NCBI RefSeq assembly: GCF_010682105.1
Contig: NZ_JAAGWH010000059.1
Span: 1-49,678 of the forward strand
Direction: 5' to 3'
DNA length: 49,678 bases
DNA from: Modestobacter muralis
GTDB lineage: Bacteria > Actinomycetota > Actinomycetes > Mycobacteriales > Geodermatophilaceae
Part shown: positions 1 through 8,129 of the stretch, one piece after another
Layout: each line of letters starts with the position of its first letter
Numbering within the stretch: the first letter of the stretch is position 1
Program-made: the position numbers and the translations under genes
Notes under the pieces: model-generated
What the model was told of the DNA's origin: nothing
Databases searched by the model: none
The model's input: the letters and a program-made list of their open reading frames with translations, nothing else

Positions 1-490
1 GCCGGTGTCCGTGCCCGTGCCGGTGTCCGTGCCCGTGCCGGTGTCCGTGCCCGTGCCGGTGTCCGTGCCGGTGTCCGTGCCGGTGCCGGTGCCGGTGCCG
101 GTGCCGGTGCCCGTGCCGGTGCCGGTGCCGGTGCCCGTGCCGGTGTCCGTGCCGGTGCCCGTGCCGGTGTCCGTGCCGGTGTCCGTGCCGGTGTCCGTGC
201 CGGTGTCCGTGCCCGTGCCCGTGCCCGTGCCGGTGTCCGTGCCCGTGCCCGTGCCGGTGTCCGTGCCGGTGTCCGTGCCCGTGCCGGTGTCCGTGCCGGT
301 GTCCGTGCCCGTGCCCGTGCCGGTGTCCGTGCCCGTGCCGGTGTCCGTGCCCGTGCCGGTGCCGGTGCCGGTGCCGGTGTCCGTGCCGGTGTCCGTGCCG
401 GTGCCCGTGCCGGTGCCGGTGTCCGTGCCGGTGCCGGTGTCCGTGCCGGTGCCGGTGTCCGTACCGGTGTCCGTGCCGGTGCCGGTGTCA
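1..490. repeat. 6-bp tandem repeat (about 80 units)
   Basis: The plus strand is an uninterrupted run of hexamers of three kinds: gtgccg, gtgtcc and gtgccc. On the minus strand they encode Gly-Thr (two synonymous forms) or Asp-Thr. The three unit types are interspersed without a simple higher-order period. The array degrades near 470-490 (gtaccg, gtcaga). Because the unit is six bases, gain or loss of units changes protein length but not frame. Confidence 0.9.
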
Positions 491-657
491 GAGCCCGTGT
501 CGCTGCCCGGGGTCTCGACCACTGGACCACAGTCGCTGACGCTGGGCGTGACCTCAGCGTTTGCCACGCCGGAGACGCCGAGGACGGCGGTCGAGAGGGC
601 GATGGTGCTGGCGGCCAGCAGACCGCTCCAGCGCTTCGAAGGGTGGTTGATGCTCAC
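1..657 (-). CDS. Exported Gly/Asp-Thr dipeptide-repeat protein, 3' part outside window
   Basis: Function unknown. The start is GTG at 657, with GGGGAG six bases upstream. The first 34 residues form a signal peptide: a basic stretch (HPSKRW), a hydrophobic core ([18 protein letters not shown]) and a cleavage-like ANA before EV. A short linker containing one Cys ([13 protein letters not shown]) follows. From about residue 53 to the window edge the chain is only Gly-Thr and Asp-Thr dipeptides, about 165 residues encoded by 6-bp units. The reading frame has no stop through base 1, so the protein continues outside the window. A Thr-rich stalk of this kind suggests a glycosylated or wall-associated surface protein, but that is inference. 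No anchor motif is visible in the part present. Confidence 0.75.
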   Translation of the reverse strand, partial: MSINHPSKRWSGLLAASTIALSTAVLGVSGVANAEVTPSVSDCGPVVETPGSDTGSDTGTGTDTGTDTGTGTDTGTGTDTGTGTGTGTDTGTDTGTGTGTGTGTDTGTGTDTGTGTGTDTGTDTGTGTDTGTDTGTGTGTDTGTGTGTGTDTGTDTGTDTGTDTGTGTGTDTGTGTGTGTGTGTGTGTGTGTGTDTGTDTGTGTDTGTGTDTGTGTDTG

Positions 658-885
658 AGTTGACTCCCCGTTCGGACCCGGCGAGCCGGGCGGCATTGCC
701 CGGATTCCCAGGCGCGAAGTGACAACACCACCTCTCAGCCGAAGCACATATTTAGCAACACACGGTGTGACGTCCCGTTACCAAAGCGTTATGTTGGTCC
801 TGAGCGGACTTCCTTTGTCATCTTCTGCCTACCGGGGTCCGAACCTAGACGTCGGGCTGCCCCCGAGCGGACGACTGCCCTCCGG
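658..885. promoter_or_regulatory. AT-richer leader/promoter region of the repeat protein
   Basis: These 228 bases have no convincing gene and are clearly less GC-rich than the surroundings. They hold the ribosome-binding site for the GTG at 657, an odd palindrome CACAC-G-GTGTG at 759-769, and an AT-rich patch at 747-754 that could be a minus-strand -10 box. The far end is the 3' flank of the MaoC gene. The regulatory reading is inference from composition and position. Confidence 0.35.
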
Positions 886-1722
886 TCAGTCCAGACGGAT
901 GGTGCCCACGAGGTGGTCGGGGCCGGCGTGACTCCCGTGGACGGCGAGGTCCCAGCCACCGCCGGCGCGGACGGTGGCCAGCTCGACTGTCGAGGGCAGC
1001 AGCAGCGGCTTGCGGAACGCGACGTCCACGGTGAACGCGTCGGGCAGCCGGCCGGACAGCGCCGCCAGCGCCCGGGCCTCCACCCACATGCCGTGCGCGA
1101 TGGCCCGCGGGAAGCCGAACGCCCGCGCGCTGAGCGCCGACAGGTGGATCGGGTTCACGTCACCGGAGACCCGGGCGTAACGCCGGCCGGCGTCGGCGGA
1201 CACCCGCCACCGTGCGCTCGCGCGGTCCAGCGCGCCCACAGGGACGTCGACGTCGGTTTCCGGGGCACCGTCGGGCGCCGTCGCGCCGCGGGCCAGGTAC
1301 GTCGACCGGCCCCGCCACACCTCGGCGCCACCGGCCGACACCGCCGCGCACAGGTCGACGGTGGCGCCGCGCCGGTGGGTGGCGAACCGCTCGGCCCACA
1401 CCTCGACGTCCAGCGGCTCGCCGGCCCCGATCGGTCGGACCACCGAGATCTGCTGCCGCACGTGCACCAGCCCGGGCAGCGCCAGCGGGAACGCCCGCTC
1501 GGTCATCAGCGCGGTCTGCAGCGGGAAGGCCAGCACGTGCGGGAAGGTCACCGGCAGCTCGCCGGTGAGCGGGAACCCGCAGACGGCCGAGTACGCGGCC
1601 AGCCGCGCGGGGTCGACGGCGACCCCGGCCCGGGCCAGCCGGGTGCCGGGCAGCGCGCCGCCCCGGCCGCGCGCGGTGAGCGCCGCCCGGAGGAAGAGCC
1701 GGGGCAGGGAGGGGGCCGTCAC
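886..1722 (-). CDS. htdX: MaoC-like (3R)-hydroxyacyl-thioester dehydratase, HtdX type
   Basis: Predicted double-hotdog hydratase of 278 residues acting on 3-hydroxyacyl-CoA or acyl carrier protein thioesters. The N-terminal half is a degenerate hotdog. The C-terminal half carries the MaoC hydratase signature RYARVSGDVNPIHLS and AFGFPRAIAHGMW at about 180-215, with the Asp and His expected for catalysis. The start is GTG at 1722, overlapping the fabG4 stop by four bases (GTGA), so translation is probably coupled. The order htdX-fabG4-fadA2 matches mycobacterial Rv0241c-Rv0242c-Rv0243, which strengthens the name. Substrate chain length cannot be read from sequence. Confidence 0.85.
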   Translation of the reverse strand: MTAPSLPRLFLRAALTARGRGGALPGTRLARAGVAVDPARLAAYSAVCGFPLTGELPVTFPHVLAFPLQTALMTERAFPLALPGLVHVRQQISVVRPIGAGEPLDVEVWAERFATHRRGATVDLCAAVSAGGAEVWRGRSTYLARGATAPDGAPETDVDVPVGALDRASARWRVSADAGRRYARVSGDVNPIHLSALSARAFGFPRAIAHGMWVEARALAALSGRLPDAFTVDVAFRKPLLLPSTVELATVRAGGGWDLAVHGSHAGPDHLVGTIRLD

Positions 1723-3059
1723 GCGCCGACCAGGGACTGGCCGCAGACCCGCACGACCTGCCCGTTGACCCCGGCGCTGGCCGGCTGGGCGAGCCAGGCG
1801 ATGGTCTCGGCGACGTCGACCGGCAGCCCGCCCTGCTGCAGCGAGTTCAGCCGGGCACCGATCTCCCGGGTGCCCAGCGGCATCCCCGCCGTCATCTCGG
1901 TGACGATGAAGCCCGGCGCGACGGCGTTGACCGTGGCGCCCCGCTCGGCGAACGCCGGCGCCCAGGCGCGCACCATGCCGATGATCCCGGCCTTGGACGC
2001 CGCGTAGTTGGTCTGCCCGCGGTTGCCGGCGATGCCCGACTGCGAGCTGACGCTGACCACCCGGGCGCCGGCCTTCAGCGCGCCGGCGGTGTCCAGCAGC
2101 GCCTGGGTGAGGTCGAGCTGGGCCTGCAGGTTCACCGCCAGCACCGCGTTCCAGCGGTCGGCGTCCATGTTGACCAGCAGCTTGTCCCGGGTGATGCCGG
2201 CGTTGTGCACCACGACGTCCGCGCCGCCGTGCCGGGCGACGAGCTGGCGGGCCAGCCGCGGTCCGGCGTCGGGGGCGGTGATGTCCATGGCGACCGCCGT
2301 CCCGCCGACCTCGTTGGCCACCGCGGCCAGGGACTCCCCCGCCGCCGGGACGTCGACCAGCACGACGTGTGCGCCGTCGCGGGACAGCACCCGGGCGATG
2401 GCCGCGCCGATGCCGCGGGCGGCCCCGGTGACCACCGCCGTCCGCCCGGCGAGCGGCCGGTCCTCGTCCTGCCCGGCCGGGACGGTCGCGGGCGTCAGCG
2501 TGAGCACCTGGCCGTCGACGTAGGCCGCGCGGCCGGAGAGGAAGAACCGCACCGGGCCGGCCAGCCCGTCCTCGGCGCCGGCGGGCACGAGCACCAGGTT
2601 CGCCGTGGCACCGGCCCGCAGCTCCTTGGCCAGCGAGCGGACCAGGCCCTCCAGCGCCTGCCGGGCCGCGGCCTGCGCCGGGGAGTCGGCGTCGGCGGGC
2701 GGGTCGGCGAGCACCAGCACCCGGCCGCTCGGGGCCAGCCGCTTGACCGCCGGGGCGAGCAGCGCGTGTGCGGCGGCCAGGTCGGCCGGGCCGGTGAGCC
2801 CGGTGGCGTCGAGCAGGACGGCGGCCAGCCGCTCGCCGTCCGCCTCGGGGCTGCTCACGGTGACCCCGGCGTCGATGAGCAGCGCGGTCAGCTGCTGGCG
2901 CAGCCGCCCCTGCCCGGCCGACCCGACCACGGCCGGGCCCGGCAGCAGCGGCTGGCCCGGCTCGTAGCGGCGCAGCTCCACCGGCCGGGGCAGGCCCAAC
3001 TGCTTGGTGATCGTCGCGCCGAAACCGGAGTTGGCGAAGTCGCGGTACCAGTCGCTCAT
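1719..3059 (-). CDS. fabG4: High-molecular-weight 3-oxoacyl reductase FabG4
   Basis: NAD(P)H-dependent 3-ketoacyl-thioester reductase of 446 residues. Residues 1-195 form the extra N-terminal flavodoxin-like domain typical of long FabG4 proteins. The SDR domain starts near 205 with TGAARGIG (211-218), NAG (286-288), catalytic Ser at 338/339 and the YAASK motif with Tyr352 and Lys356. The ATG at 3059 is preceded by GAGGA and begins MSDWYRDF, the usual family N-terminus; the frame upstream is open but lacks support. It overlaps the MaoC gene downstream by four bases. It probably works with the neighbouring dehydratase and thiolase in fatty-acid turnover. Ordinary FabG is about 250 residues, so the length is diagnostic. 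Confidence 0.9.
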   Translation of the reverse strand: MSDWYRDFANSGFGATITKQLGLPRPVELRRYEPGQPLLPGPAVVGSAGQGRLRQQLTALLIDAGVTVSSPEADGERLAAVLLDATGLTGPADLAAAHALLAPAVKRLAPSGRVLVLADPPADADSPAQAAARQALEGLVRSLAKELRAGATANLVLVPAGAEDGLAGPVRFFLSGRAAYVDGQVLTLTPATVPAGQDEDRPLAGRTAVVTGAARGIGAAIARVLSRDGAHVVLVDVPAAGESLAAVANEVGGTAVAMDITAPDAGPRLARQLVARHGGADVVVHNAGITRDKLLVNMDADRWNAVLAVNLQAQLDLTQALLDTAGALKAGARVVSVSSQSGIAGNRGQTNYAASKAGIIGMVRAWAPAFAERGATVNAVAPGFIVTEMTAGMPLGTREIGARLNSLQQGGLPVDVAETIAWLAQPASAGVNGQVVRVCGQSLVGA

Positions 3060-3090
3060 GTCGTCGTCCTCGTGTCGGTGGGTGCGGGCT

Positions 3091-3170
3091 GGGATCAGGT
3101 CACCTGATCGTGCGTGCTCCTGGCTCACGGCAGGAGCTGAGCCAGGAGCACGCACGGTGAGCCAGGACGG
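3091..3170. repeat. Palindromic intergenic element, family 3, copy A
   Basis: The gap between fadA2 and fabG4 contains GATCAGGT-c-ACCTGATC (3093-3109) followed by a long hairpin. Its arms, GCGTGCTCCTGGCTCA and TGAGCCAGGAGCACGC, are a perfect 16-bp inverted repeat around a 10-base loop. A closely similar element lies at 15228-15314. It sits inside a co-directional gene cluster, so it may attenuate or process the transcript rather than end it. Confidence 0.75.
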
Positions 3171-3171
3171 G

Positions 3172-4455
3172 TCAGGACTCCAGGACAGCGACGACGCCCT
3201 GGCCGCCGGCGGCGCAGATGCTGATCAGCCCGCGCTTGCCGGGCCCGGCTTCGGCCAGCAGCTTGGCCAGCGTGGCGACGATCCGCCCGCCGGTCGCAGC
3301 GAACGGGTGCCCGGCGGCCAGCGAGGACCCGGCGACGTTGAGCTTCGACCGGTCGATGGCGCCGAGCGCACCGTCCAGGCCCAGCGTGTCCTTGCAGTAG
3401 GCGTCGTCCTCCCACGCCTTGAGCGTGGCGAGCACGGTGGAGGCGAAGGCCTCGTGCACCTCGTAGAAGTCGAAGTCCTGCAGGGTGAGGCCGTTGCGGG
3501 CGAGCAGCACCGGCACGGCGTGCACCGGCGCCATCAGCAGGCCCTCGCCACCGTGCACGTGGTCGACCGCCGCGGTCTGCGCGTCGACCAGGTGGGCCAG
3601 CACCGGCAGCCCGCGCTCGGCGGCCCACTCGTCGCTGGCCAGCAGGACCGCCGACGCCCCGTCGGTGAGCGGCGTGGAGTTGCCCGCCGTCATCGTGGCG
3701 TCCGCGCCCGTGCCGAAGACCGGCTTGAGCTTGGCCAGCTTCTCCATCGAGGTGTCCGGCCGCAGGTTGTTGTCGCGGGCCAGCCCCAGGTACGGGGTGA
3801 CGAGGTCGTCGAAGAAGCCGCGCTCGTAGGCGGCGGCCAGGGCCTGGTGCGAGCGGAGGGCGAGCTCGTCCTGCTCGGTGCGGCCGATCTCCCACTGCGC
3901 GGCGGTGATCGCGGCGTGCTCGCCCATCGACAGCCCGGTGCGCGGCTCGGACGTGCTCGGCACCGACGGCGACAGGTGGCCCGGCCGCAGACCGGAGAGC
4001 GCCTTGATCCGCTGCTGCACGGTCTTGGCGCGGTTGAGCTCCATCAGCACCCGGCGCAGGTCCTCGTTCACCGCGACCGGGGCGTCGGAGGCGGTGTCGA
4101 CGCCCCCGGCGATGCCCGACTCGACCTGACCCAGGGCGATCTTGTTGGCGACCAGCACGGCCGCCTCGAGTCCGGTGCCACAGGCCTGCTGGACGTCGTA
4201 GGCGGGGGTCGCCGCCGACAGCCGGGAGCCGAGCACGGCCTCGCGGGTGAGGTTGAAGTCGCGGGAGTGCTTGAGCACGGCACCGGCGGCGACCTCCCCG
4301 ACCTGCTGGTCCTGCAGCCCGAAGCGGGCGACCAGGCCGTCGATCGCCGCGGTGAGCATGTCCTGGTTGCTCGCGCGGGCGTAGACGGAGTTGGCGCGGG
4401 CGAACGGGGTGCGGTTGCCCCCGACGATCGCGGCCTTGCGGGTCGGCGCTGCCAT
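3172..4455 (-). CDS. fadA2: Acetyl-CoA C-acyltransferase (thiolase) FadA2-like
   Basis: Thiolase of 427 residues, catalysing thiolytic cleavage of 3-ketoacyl-CoA (or the reverse condensation). The nucleophilic Cys92 lies in QQACGTG. His334 lies in VHEAF, His383 in AGHPFAATGG and Cys414 in CAAGGQG, so the full catalytic set is present. The start ATG at 4455 has GGAGGT upstream. It is the first gene of the minus-strand set and is divergent from the TetR gene, with 80 bp between them. A palindromic element separates it from fabG4. The name rests on motifs and on the conserved htdX-fabG4-fadA2 order. Confidence 0.9.
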   Translation of the reverse strand: MAAPTRKAAIVGGNRTPFARANSVYARASNQDMLTAAIDGLVARFGLQDQQVGEVAAGAVLKHSRDFNLTREAVLGSRLSAATPAYDVQQACGTGLEAAVLVANKIALGQVESGIAGGVDTASDAPVAVNEDLRRVLMELNRAKTVQQRIKALSGLRPGHLSPSVPSTSEPRTGLSMGEHAAITAAQWEIGRTEQDELALRSHQALAAAYERGFFDDLVTPYLGLARDNNLRPDTSMEKLAKLKPVFGTGADATMTAGNSTPLTDGASAVLLASDEWAAERGLPVLAHLVDAQTAAVDHVHGGEGLLMAPVHAVPVLLARNGLTLQDFDFYEVHEAFASTVLATLKAWEDDAYCKDTLGLDGALGAIDRSKLNVAGSSLAAGHPFAATGGRIVATLAKLLAEAGPGKRGLISICAAGGQGVVAVLES

Positions 4456-4504
4456 CGAGGACCTCCGTTGGTCGTGTCCGGAGTGACCCGGACGGGTGCT
4501 TTGC

Positions 4505-4526
4505 GGTACTGAGAGTACCAGGTACC
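4505..4526. promoter_or_regulatory. Probable TetR operator
   Basis: GGTACT-gag-AGTACC (4505-4519) is a perfect inverted repeat, immediately followed by a further GGTACC (4521-4526). It lies in the divergent fadA2/TetR intergenic region and covers a possible -10 box, TACCGT (4523-4528), seven bases before the TetR GTG. Position and symmetry suggest autoregulation and control of fadA2-fabG4-htdX. Binding is inferred. Confidence 0.55.
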
Positions 4527-4535
4527 GTTCGTGCC

Positions 4536-5186
4536 GTGAACGCTCCGACGACGCCGCCGCGCGACCGGCGCAGCACGCGCTGGGACGAGCACCGCCGCAT
4601 CCGGCGCGAGCAGCTGGTGCAGGCCACGCTCACCGCCGTCGGCAAGCACGGCGCGGGCGTCGGCATGGACGAGATCGCCGCCGAGGCCGGCACCAGCAAG
4701 ACCGTCGTCTACCGGCACTTCGCCGACCGCAACGAGCTCTACGTCGCCGTGTGCACCCGGGTCGCCGAGCAGCTGACCCGCAAGCTGCGCGAGGCCGTCG
4801 GCAGCAGCGACCACCCGCGCGAGATGGTCGCGGCCGCGGTCGACACCTACCTGCACTTCCTCGAGGCCGACCCCGAGGTCTACCGCTTCGTGGTCTCCCA
4901 CCAGCTCCCCACCGACGGCGACGACCCGCTGACCAGCCTCTCCGACCTCGTCGGCGACCAGCTGGGCGAGATGGTCGCCGCCGCCCTGCGCCGGGCCGGG
5001 CAGGACACCGCTGCCGCCGTCCCGTGGGGGCACAGCGTCATCGGAGGTGTCCGGGCCGCCGCCGACTGGTGGCTGCGCGCCGACCGCCCGATGCCCCGCA
5101 CCCAGCTCGCCGCCTCGCTGACCGACCTGGCCTGGGCCGGGCTCGGCGGCGTCGTCACCCCGCACACCCCCCTGGAGGACAGATGA
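4536..5186 (+). CDS. TetR-family transcriptional regulator
   Basis: DNA-binding repressor of 216 residues. The N-terminal helix-turn-helix (about 25-72) contains GMDEIAAEAGTSKTVVYRHF, a textbook TetR motif. The rest is an all-helical ligand domain with Arg/Trp-containing helices. The start is GTG at 4536; a TACCGT box seven bases upstream suggests a leaderless transcript. The stop overlaps the ATG of the acyl-CoA dehydrogenase (ATGA), so the two genes form an operon. Divergence from the thiolase cluster suggests it controls the whole fatty-acid module in response to an acyl-CoA. The ligand is unknown. Confidence 0.88.
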   Translation: MNAPTTPPRDRRSTRWDEHRRIRREQLVQATLTAVGKHGAGVGMDEIAAEAGTSKTVVYRHFADRNELYVAVCTRVAEQLTRKLREAVGSSDHPREMVAAAVDTYLHFLEADPEVYRFVVSHQLPTDGDDPLTSLSDLVGDQLGEMVAAALRRAGQDTAAAVPWGHSVIGGVRAAADWWLRADRPMPRTQLAASLTDLAWAGLGGVVTPHTPLEDR

Positions 5187-7222
5187 CCGGCAGCCCCGCA
5201 CTCCAGCCCGTCGACCCCCGCGCCGTCCAGCAGGTGCTCGACGGCCGCTGGGCGCACGTGCGCCAGGACGCCCGCGAGATGCTCGGCACTCCCGAGTACG
5301 CCGTGGTCCACGGGGAGTCGATGACCGAGGCGCGGGCCCGGATCAGCGCCCTGACCGCGAAGCTGGCCGCCACCGGCCAGGTCGGCCTGGCCTTCCCGGC
5401 GGCCTACGGCGGCTCGGACGACGCCGGCGGCTCGGTCGCCGCGATCGAGATGCTCGCGCTCGCCGACCTCTCGCTGATGGTCAAGGCCGGCGTGCAGTGG
5501 GGCCTGTTCGGCGGCGCGGTGCAGGCACTGGGCAACCAGCGCCAGCACGACGCTTACCTGCCGGCGATCCTGTCCTTCGACCTGCCCGGCTGCTTCGCGA
5601 TGACCGAGACCGGCCACGGCTCCGACGTCCAGCAGCTGCGCACCACCTGTACCTACGACCCGGCGACGCAGACGTTCGACCTGCACACCCCGCACGCCGC
5701 GGCCCGCAAGGACTACATCGGCAACGCCGCGCAGGACGGCCGGATGGCCGTGGTGTTCGCCCAGCTGGTGACGCAGGGGCAGGGCCGGGGCGTGCACGCC
5801 TTCCTGGTGCCGATCCGGGACGCCGACGGCTCCCCCATGCCGGGCGTGACCATCGGCGACGACGGCTCCAAGGCCGGGCTCCTCGGGGTCGACAACGGCC
5901 GGCTGTCCTTCGACCACGTCCCGGTGCCGCGGGACATGCTGCTGGACCGCTACGGCCAGGTCGCCGCCGACGGCACCTACAGCTCCTCGATCGAGAACGA
6001 GTCCCGGCGCTTCTTCACCATGCTCGGCACGCTGGTGCGCGGCCGGGTCAGCGTCGGCGGCTCGGCGTCCTCGGCAGCGAAGGTCGCCCTGGAGATCGCC
6101 GTCCGCTACGGCGACGTGCGCCGCCAGTTCGCCGCCCCGGGCGAGGACCGCGAGGTGGTGGTCAACGACTACCTGGTGCACCAGCGCAAGCTGCTGCCGG
6201 CGCTGGCCCGCACGTACGCGCTGGCCTTCGCCCAGGAGGAGCTGACCAGCACGATGCACGACGTGCTCATCGCCGAGGAACCGGATGACGCCGCGCAGCG
6301 GGAGCTGGAGTCCCGCGCCGCCGGGCTCAAGGCCGTGCAGACCTGGCACGCCACGGCCACCGTCCAGCTGTGCCGCGAGGCGTGCGGCGGCGCGGGCTAC
6401 CTGGCGGAGAACCGGCTGCCGGGTCTGCGCGCCGACGTCGACGTCTTCACCACGTTCGAGGGCGACAACACGGTGCTCATGCAGCTGGTCGCCAAGGGCC
6501 TGCTCACCGGCTACCGGGACGCCTTCGGCTCCCTCGACGGCTGGGGGCGCGCCCAGTTCGTCGCCGACCAGGTGCGGGAGACGGTGCTGGAGCGCACCGC
6601 CGCCCGCGGGCTGATCCAGCGGCTGGTCGACGCCGTCCCCCGCCGGGACGAGGACACCTCGATGCTCGACCGCGGCTGGCAGCTGCGCGCCTTCGAGGAC
6701 CGCGAGCAGCACCTGCTGGACGGCGCGGTGAAGCGGCTGCGGAAGAACGCCGCGACCAAGCGCGACCGGCCGTTCGACGTCTTCAACGACGTCCAGGACC
6801 ACGTGCTGGCCACCGCGCAGGCGCACGTCGACCGGGTCGTGCTCGAGGCGTTCGTCGCCGGCATCGAGCGGACTCCCGACCCGGCCGCGAAGGCCCTGCT
6901 CGGGCGGGTGTGCGACCTGTACGCGCTGACCACGATCGAGGCGGAGAAGGGCTGGTTCCTGCAGCACGGCCGGCTCACCCCGGCCCGCGCCAAGACGCTC
7001 ACCAGCGTGGTCAACGACCTGCTCCGGGAACTGCGCCCGCACATGCGCACCCTGGTCGACGCCTTCGGCACCCCTGAGCCCTGGCTCAACGCCGCACTGC
7101 TGACCGAGGAGCCCGCCCGGCAGGCGGAGATGGCCGCGCACGACGCCGCCCTCCGCCGGGCCGGCACCGAGCCCCAGCAGGCCGCCACCGCCACCGACCT
7201 GGCGGTCGCCCCGGCCCAGTGA
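5183..7222 (+). CDS. Acyl-CoA dehydrogenase, acyl-CoA-oxidase-like
   Basis: Flavoprotein of 679 residues, oxidising acyl-CoA to trans-2-enoyl-CoA. The middle domain has the FAD-binding segment CFAMTETGHGSDVQQLRTT. The C-terminal half carries CREACGGAGYLAENRLPGL and the FEGDN segment, whose Glu is the expected catalytic base. The extra C-terminal 200 residues resemble acyl-CoA oxidases rather than short dehydrogenases. The ATG overlaps the TetR stop, with GGAGGA just upstream. Gene order recalls the fadE5 position in mycobacteria, but the sequence looks more oxidase-like, so I give no symbol. It supplies the first step for the neighbouring hydratase, reductase and thiolase. Confidence 0.88.
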   Translation: MTGSPALQPVDPRAVQQVLDGRWAHVRQDAREMLGTPEYAVVHGESMTEARARISALTAKLAATGQVGLAFPAAYGGSDDAGGSVAAIEMLALADLSLMVKAGVQWGLFGGAVQALGNQRQHDAYLPAILSFDLPGCFAMTETGHGSDVQQLRTTCTYDPATQTFDLHTPHAAARKDYIGNAAQDGRMAVVFAQLVTQGQGRGVHAFLVPIRDADGSPMPGVTIGDDGSKAGLLGVDNGRLSFDHVPVPRDMLLDRYGQVAADGTYSSSIENESRRFFTMLGTLVRGRVSVGGSASSAAKVALEIAVRYGDVRRQFAAPGEDREVVVNDYLVHQRKLLPALARTYALAFAQEELTSTMHDVLIAEEPDDAAQRELESRAAGLKAVQTWHATATVQLCREACGGAGYLAENRLPGLRADVDVFTTFEGDNTVLMQLVAKGLLTGYRDAFGSLDGWGRAQFVADQVRETVLERTAARGLIQRLVDAVPRRDEDTSMLDRGWQLRAFEDREQHLLDGAVKRLRKNAATKRDRPFDVFNDVQDHVLATAQAHVDRVVLEAFVAGIERTPDPAAKALLGRVCDLYALTTIEAEKGWFLQHGRLTPARAKTLTSVVNDLLRELRPHMRTLVDAFGTPEPWLNAALLTEEPARQAEMAAHDAALRRAGTEPQQAATATDLAVAPAQ

Positions 7223-7271
7223 CGCCGCGGGCCGGGCGCCGGCGAGTTCTGCGATCTCGAGCCCTCCCGCC

Positions 7272-7310
7272 CCCGGTGGCCCTGAGATCGCAGATCTCAC
7301 GGCCACCGGG
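7272..7310 (+). terminator. Rho-independent-type hairpin after acyl-CoA dehydrogenase gene
   Basis: CCCGGTGGCC (7272-7281) pairs perfectly with GGCCACCGGG (7301-7310). Nested inside is GAGATC-gca-GATCTC, giving a two-part perfect stem 50 bases after the stop codon. There is no T-run, as is usual in actinobacteria. Confidence 0.6.
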
Positions 7311-7412
7311 ACCCTGCCGCGCGGTGCAGCGGTCAGCCGCCCGCCGGCGACTCCCGGTCCCGGTCGGGACGGACGACGGGGCGTGCACGGGCACCCGGGA
7401 TGATGTGCGGCT

Positions 7413-8123
7413 GTGGAACTGGTGGCAGCAGCGGCCGAGGGGCTGCACGTGCCGGCTGCGGTCGACCTGGTCGCGATCGTCATCGGGGCGCTGACCGGCG
7501 GGCTGCTCGCCGCGCGCGAGGGGTTCGCCGTCTCCGGCGTCCTGCTGCTGGCGGTCAGCACCGGGCTGGGCGGTGGGCTGATCCGCGACGTCCTGCTGGC
7601 GTCGGGGCCGCCGGTCGCGCTGACCGACCCCGCCTACCTGCCCACCGTGGCGATCACCGCGGCGGTGACCTTCTGGTTCTCCGGGGTGCTGTCCCGGTTC
7701 AACCGGCTGCTGGTCGGGCTGGACGCCGTCACCCTCGGGTTCTTCACCGTGATCGGCGCGCAGAAGGCCCAGCTGGCCGGGCTGCCCAGCGCCTCGGTGG
7801 TCTTCATCGGCACGCTCACCGCCGTCGGCGGGGCGGTGATCCGCGACGTGCTGCTGGCCCAGCGCGCCGACATCGTCCAGCCCGGCCCGTACAACGCGGT
7901 CGCCGCGCTGCTGGGCGCCACTTCCCTCACGGTGCTGGCCGGACCGCTCGGGCTCCCGCCGCTGCCGGTGGCCGCCGTGGTGATCGTGCTGGTCGCCGGC
8001 CTGCGGGTGCTGTCGGTGGAGCGGGGCTGGGAGGCGCCGGTGGCCGTCGACCTGGCCGAGCGGGCCCGCGCGCGGCGGCAGCAGCGGGCGACCCGGGCAC
8101 GGCGTCGCCGCCGCCGGAGCTGA
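7413..8123 (+). CDS. TRIC-type cation channel / UPF0126 membrane protein
   Basis: Integral membrane protein of 236 residues with about seven hydrophobic helices. It contains the two family repeats GGGLIRDVLL (about 53-62) and GGAVIRDVLL (about 139-148), the paired GGxxRD motifs of prokaryotic TRIC/UPF0126 proteins, which form trimeric monovalent-cation channels. The C-terminus is a basic tail (RARARRQQ...RRRRRRS) likely to be cytosolic. The start is GTG at 7413; there is no strong ribosome-binding site. It is followed tail to tail by the SpoIIE phosphatase gene. Confidence 0.8.
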   Translation: MELVAAAAEGLHVPAAVDLVAIVIGALTGGLLAAREGFAVSGVLLLAVSTGLGGGLIRDVLLASGPPVALTDPAYLPTVAITAAVTFWFSGVLSRFNRLLVGLDAVTLGFFTVIGAQKAQLAGLPSASVVFIGTLTAVGGAVIRDVLLAQRADIVQPGPYNAVAALLGATSLTVLAGPLGLPPLPVAAVVIVLVAGLRVLSVERGWEAPVAVDLAERARARRQQRATRARRRRRRS

Positions 8124-8129
8124 CCCGAC

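Noticed and set aside
1-490. CRISPR-like array
   Set aside because: There are no unique spacers; it is a simple 6-bp tandem repeat within a coding sequence.
5-931. Plus-strand frame rich in Val-Pro-Val-Ser repeats
   Set aside because: It is the complement of the Gly/Asp-Thr repeat. The minus strand has a ribosome-binding site, signal peptide and natural composition; the plus frame has none and runs into the MaoC gene.
3125-5201. Alternative long minus-strand frames around fadA2
   Set aside because: They lack thiolase motifs; the frame at 3172-4455 contains all of them.
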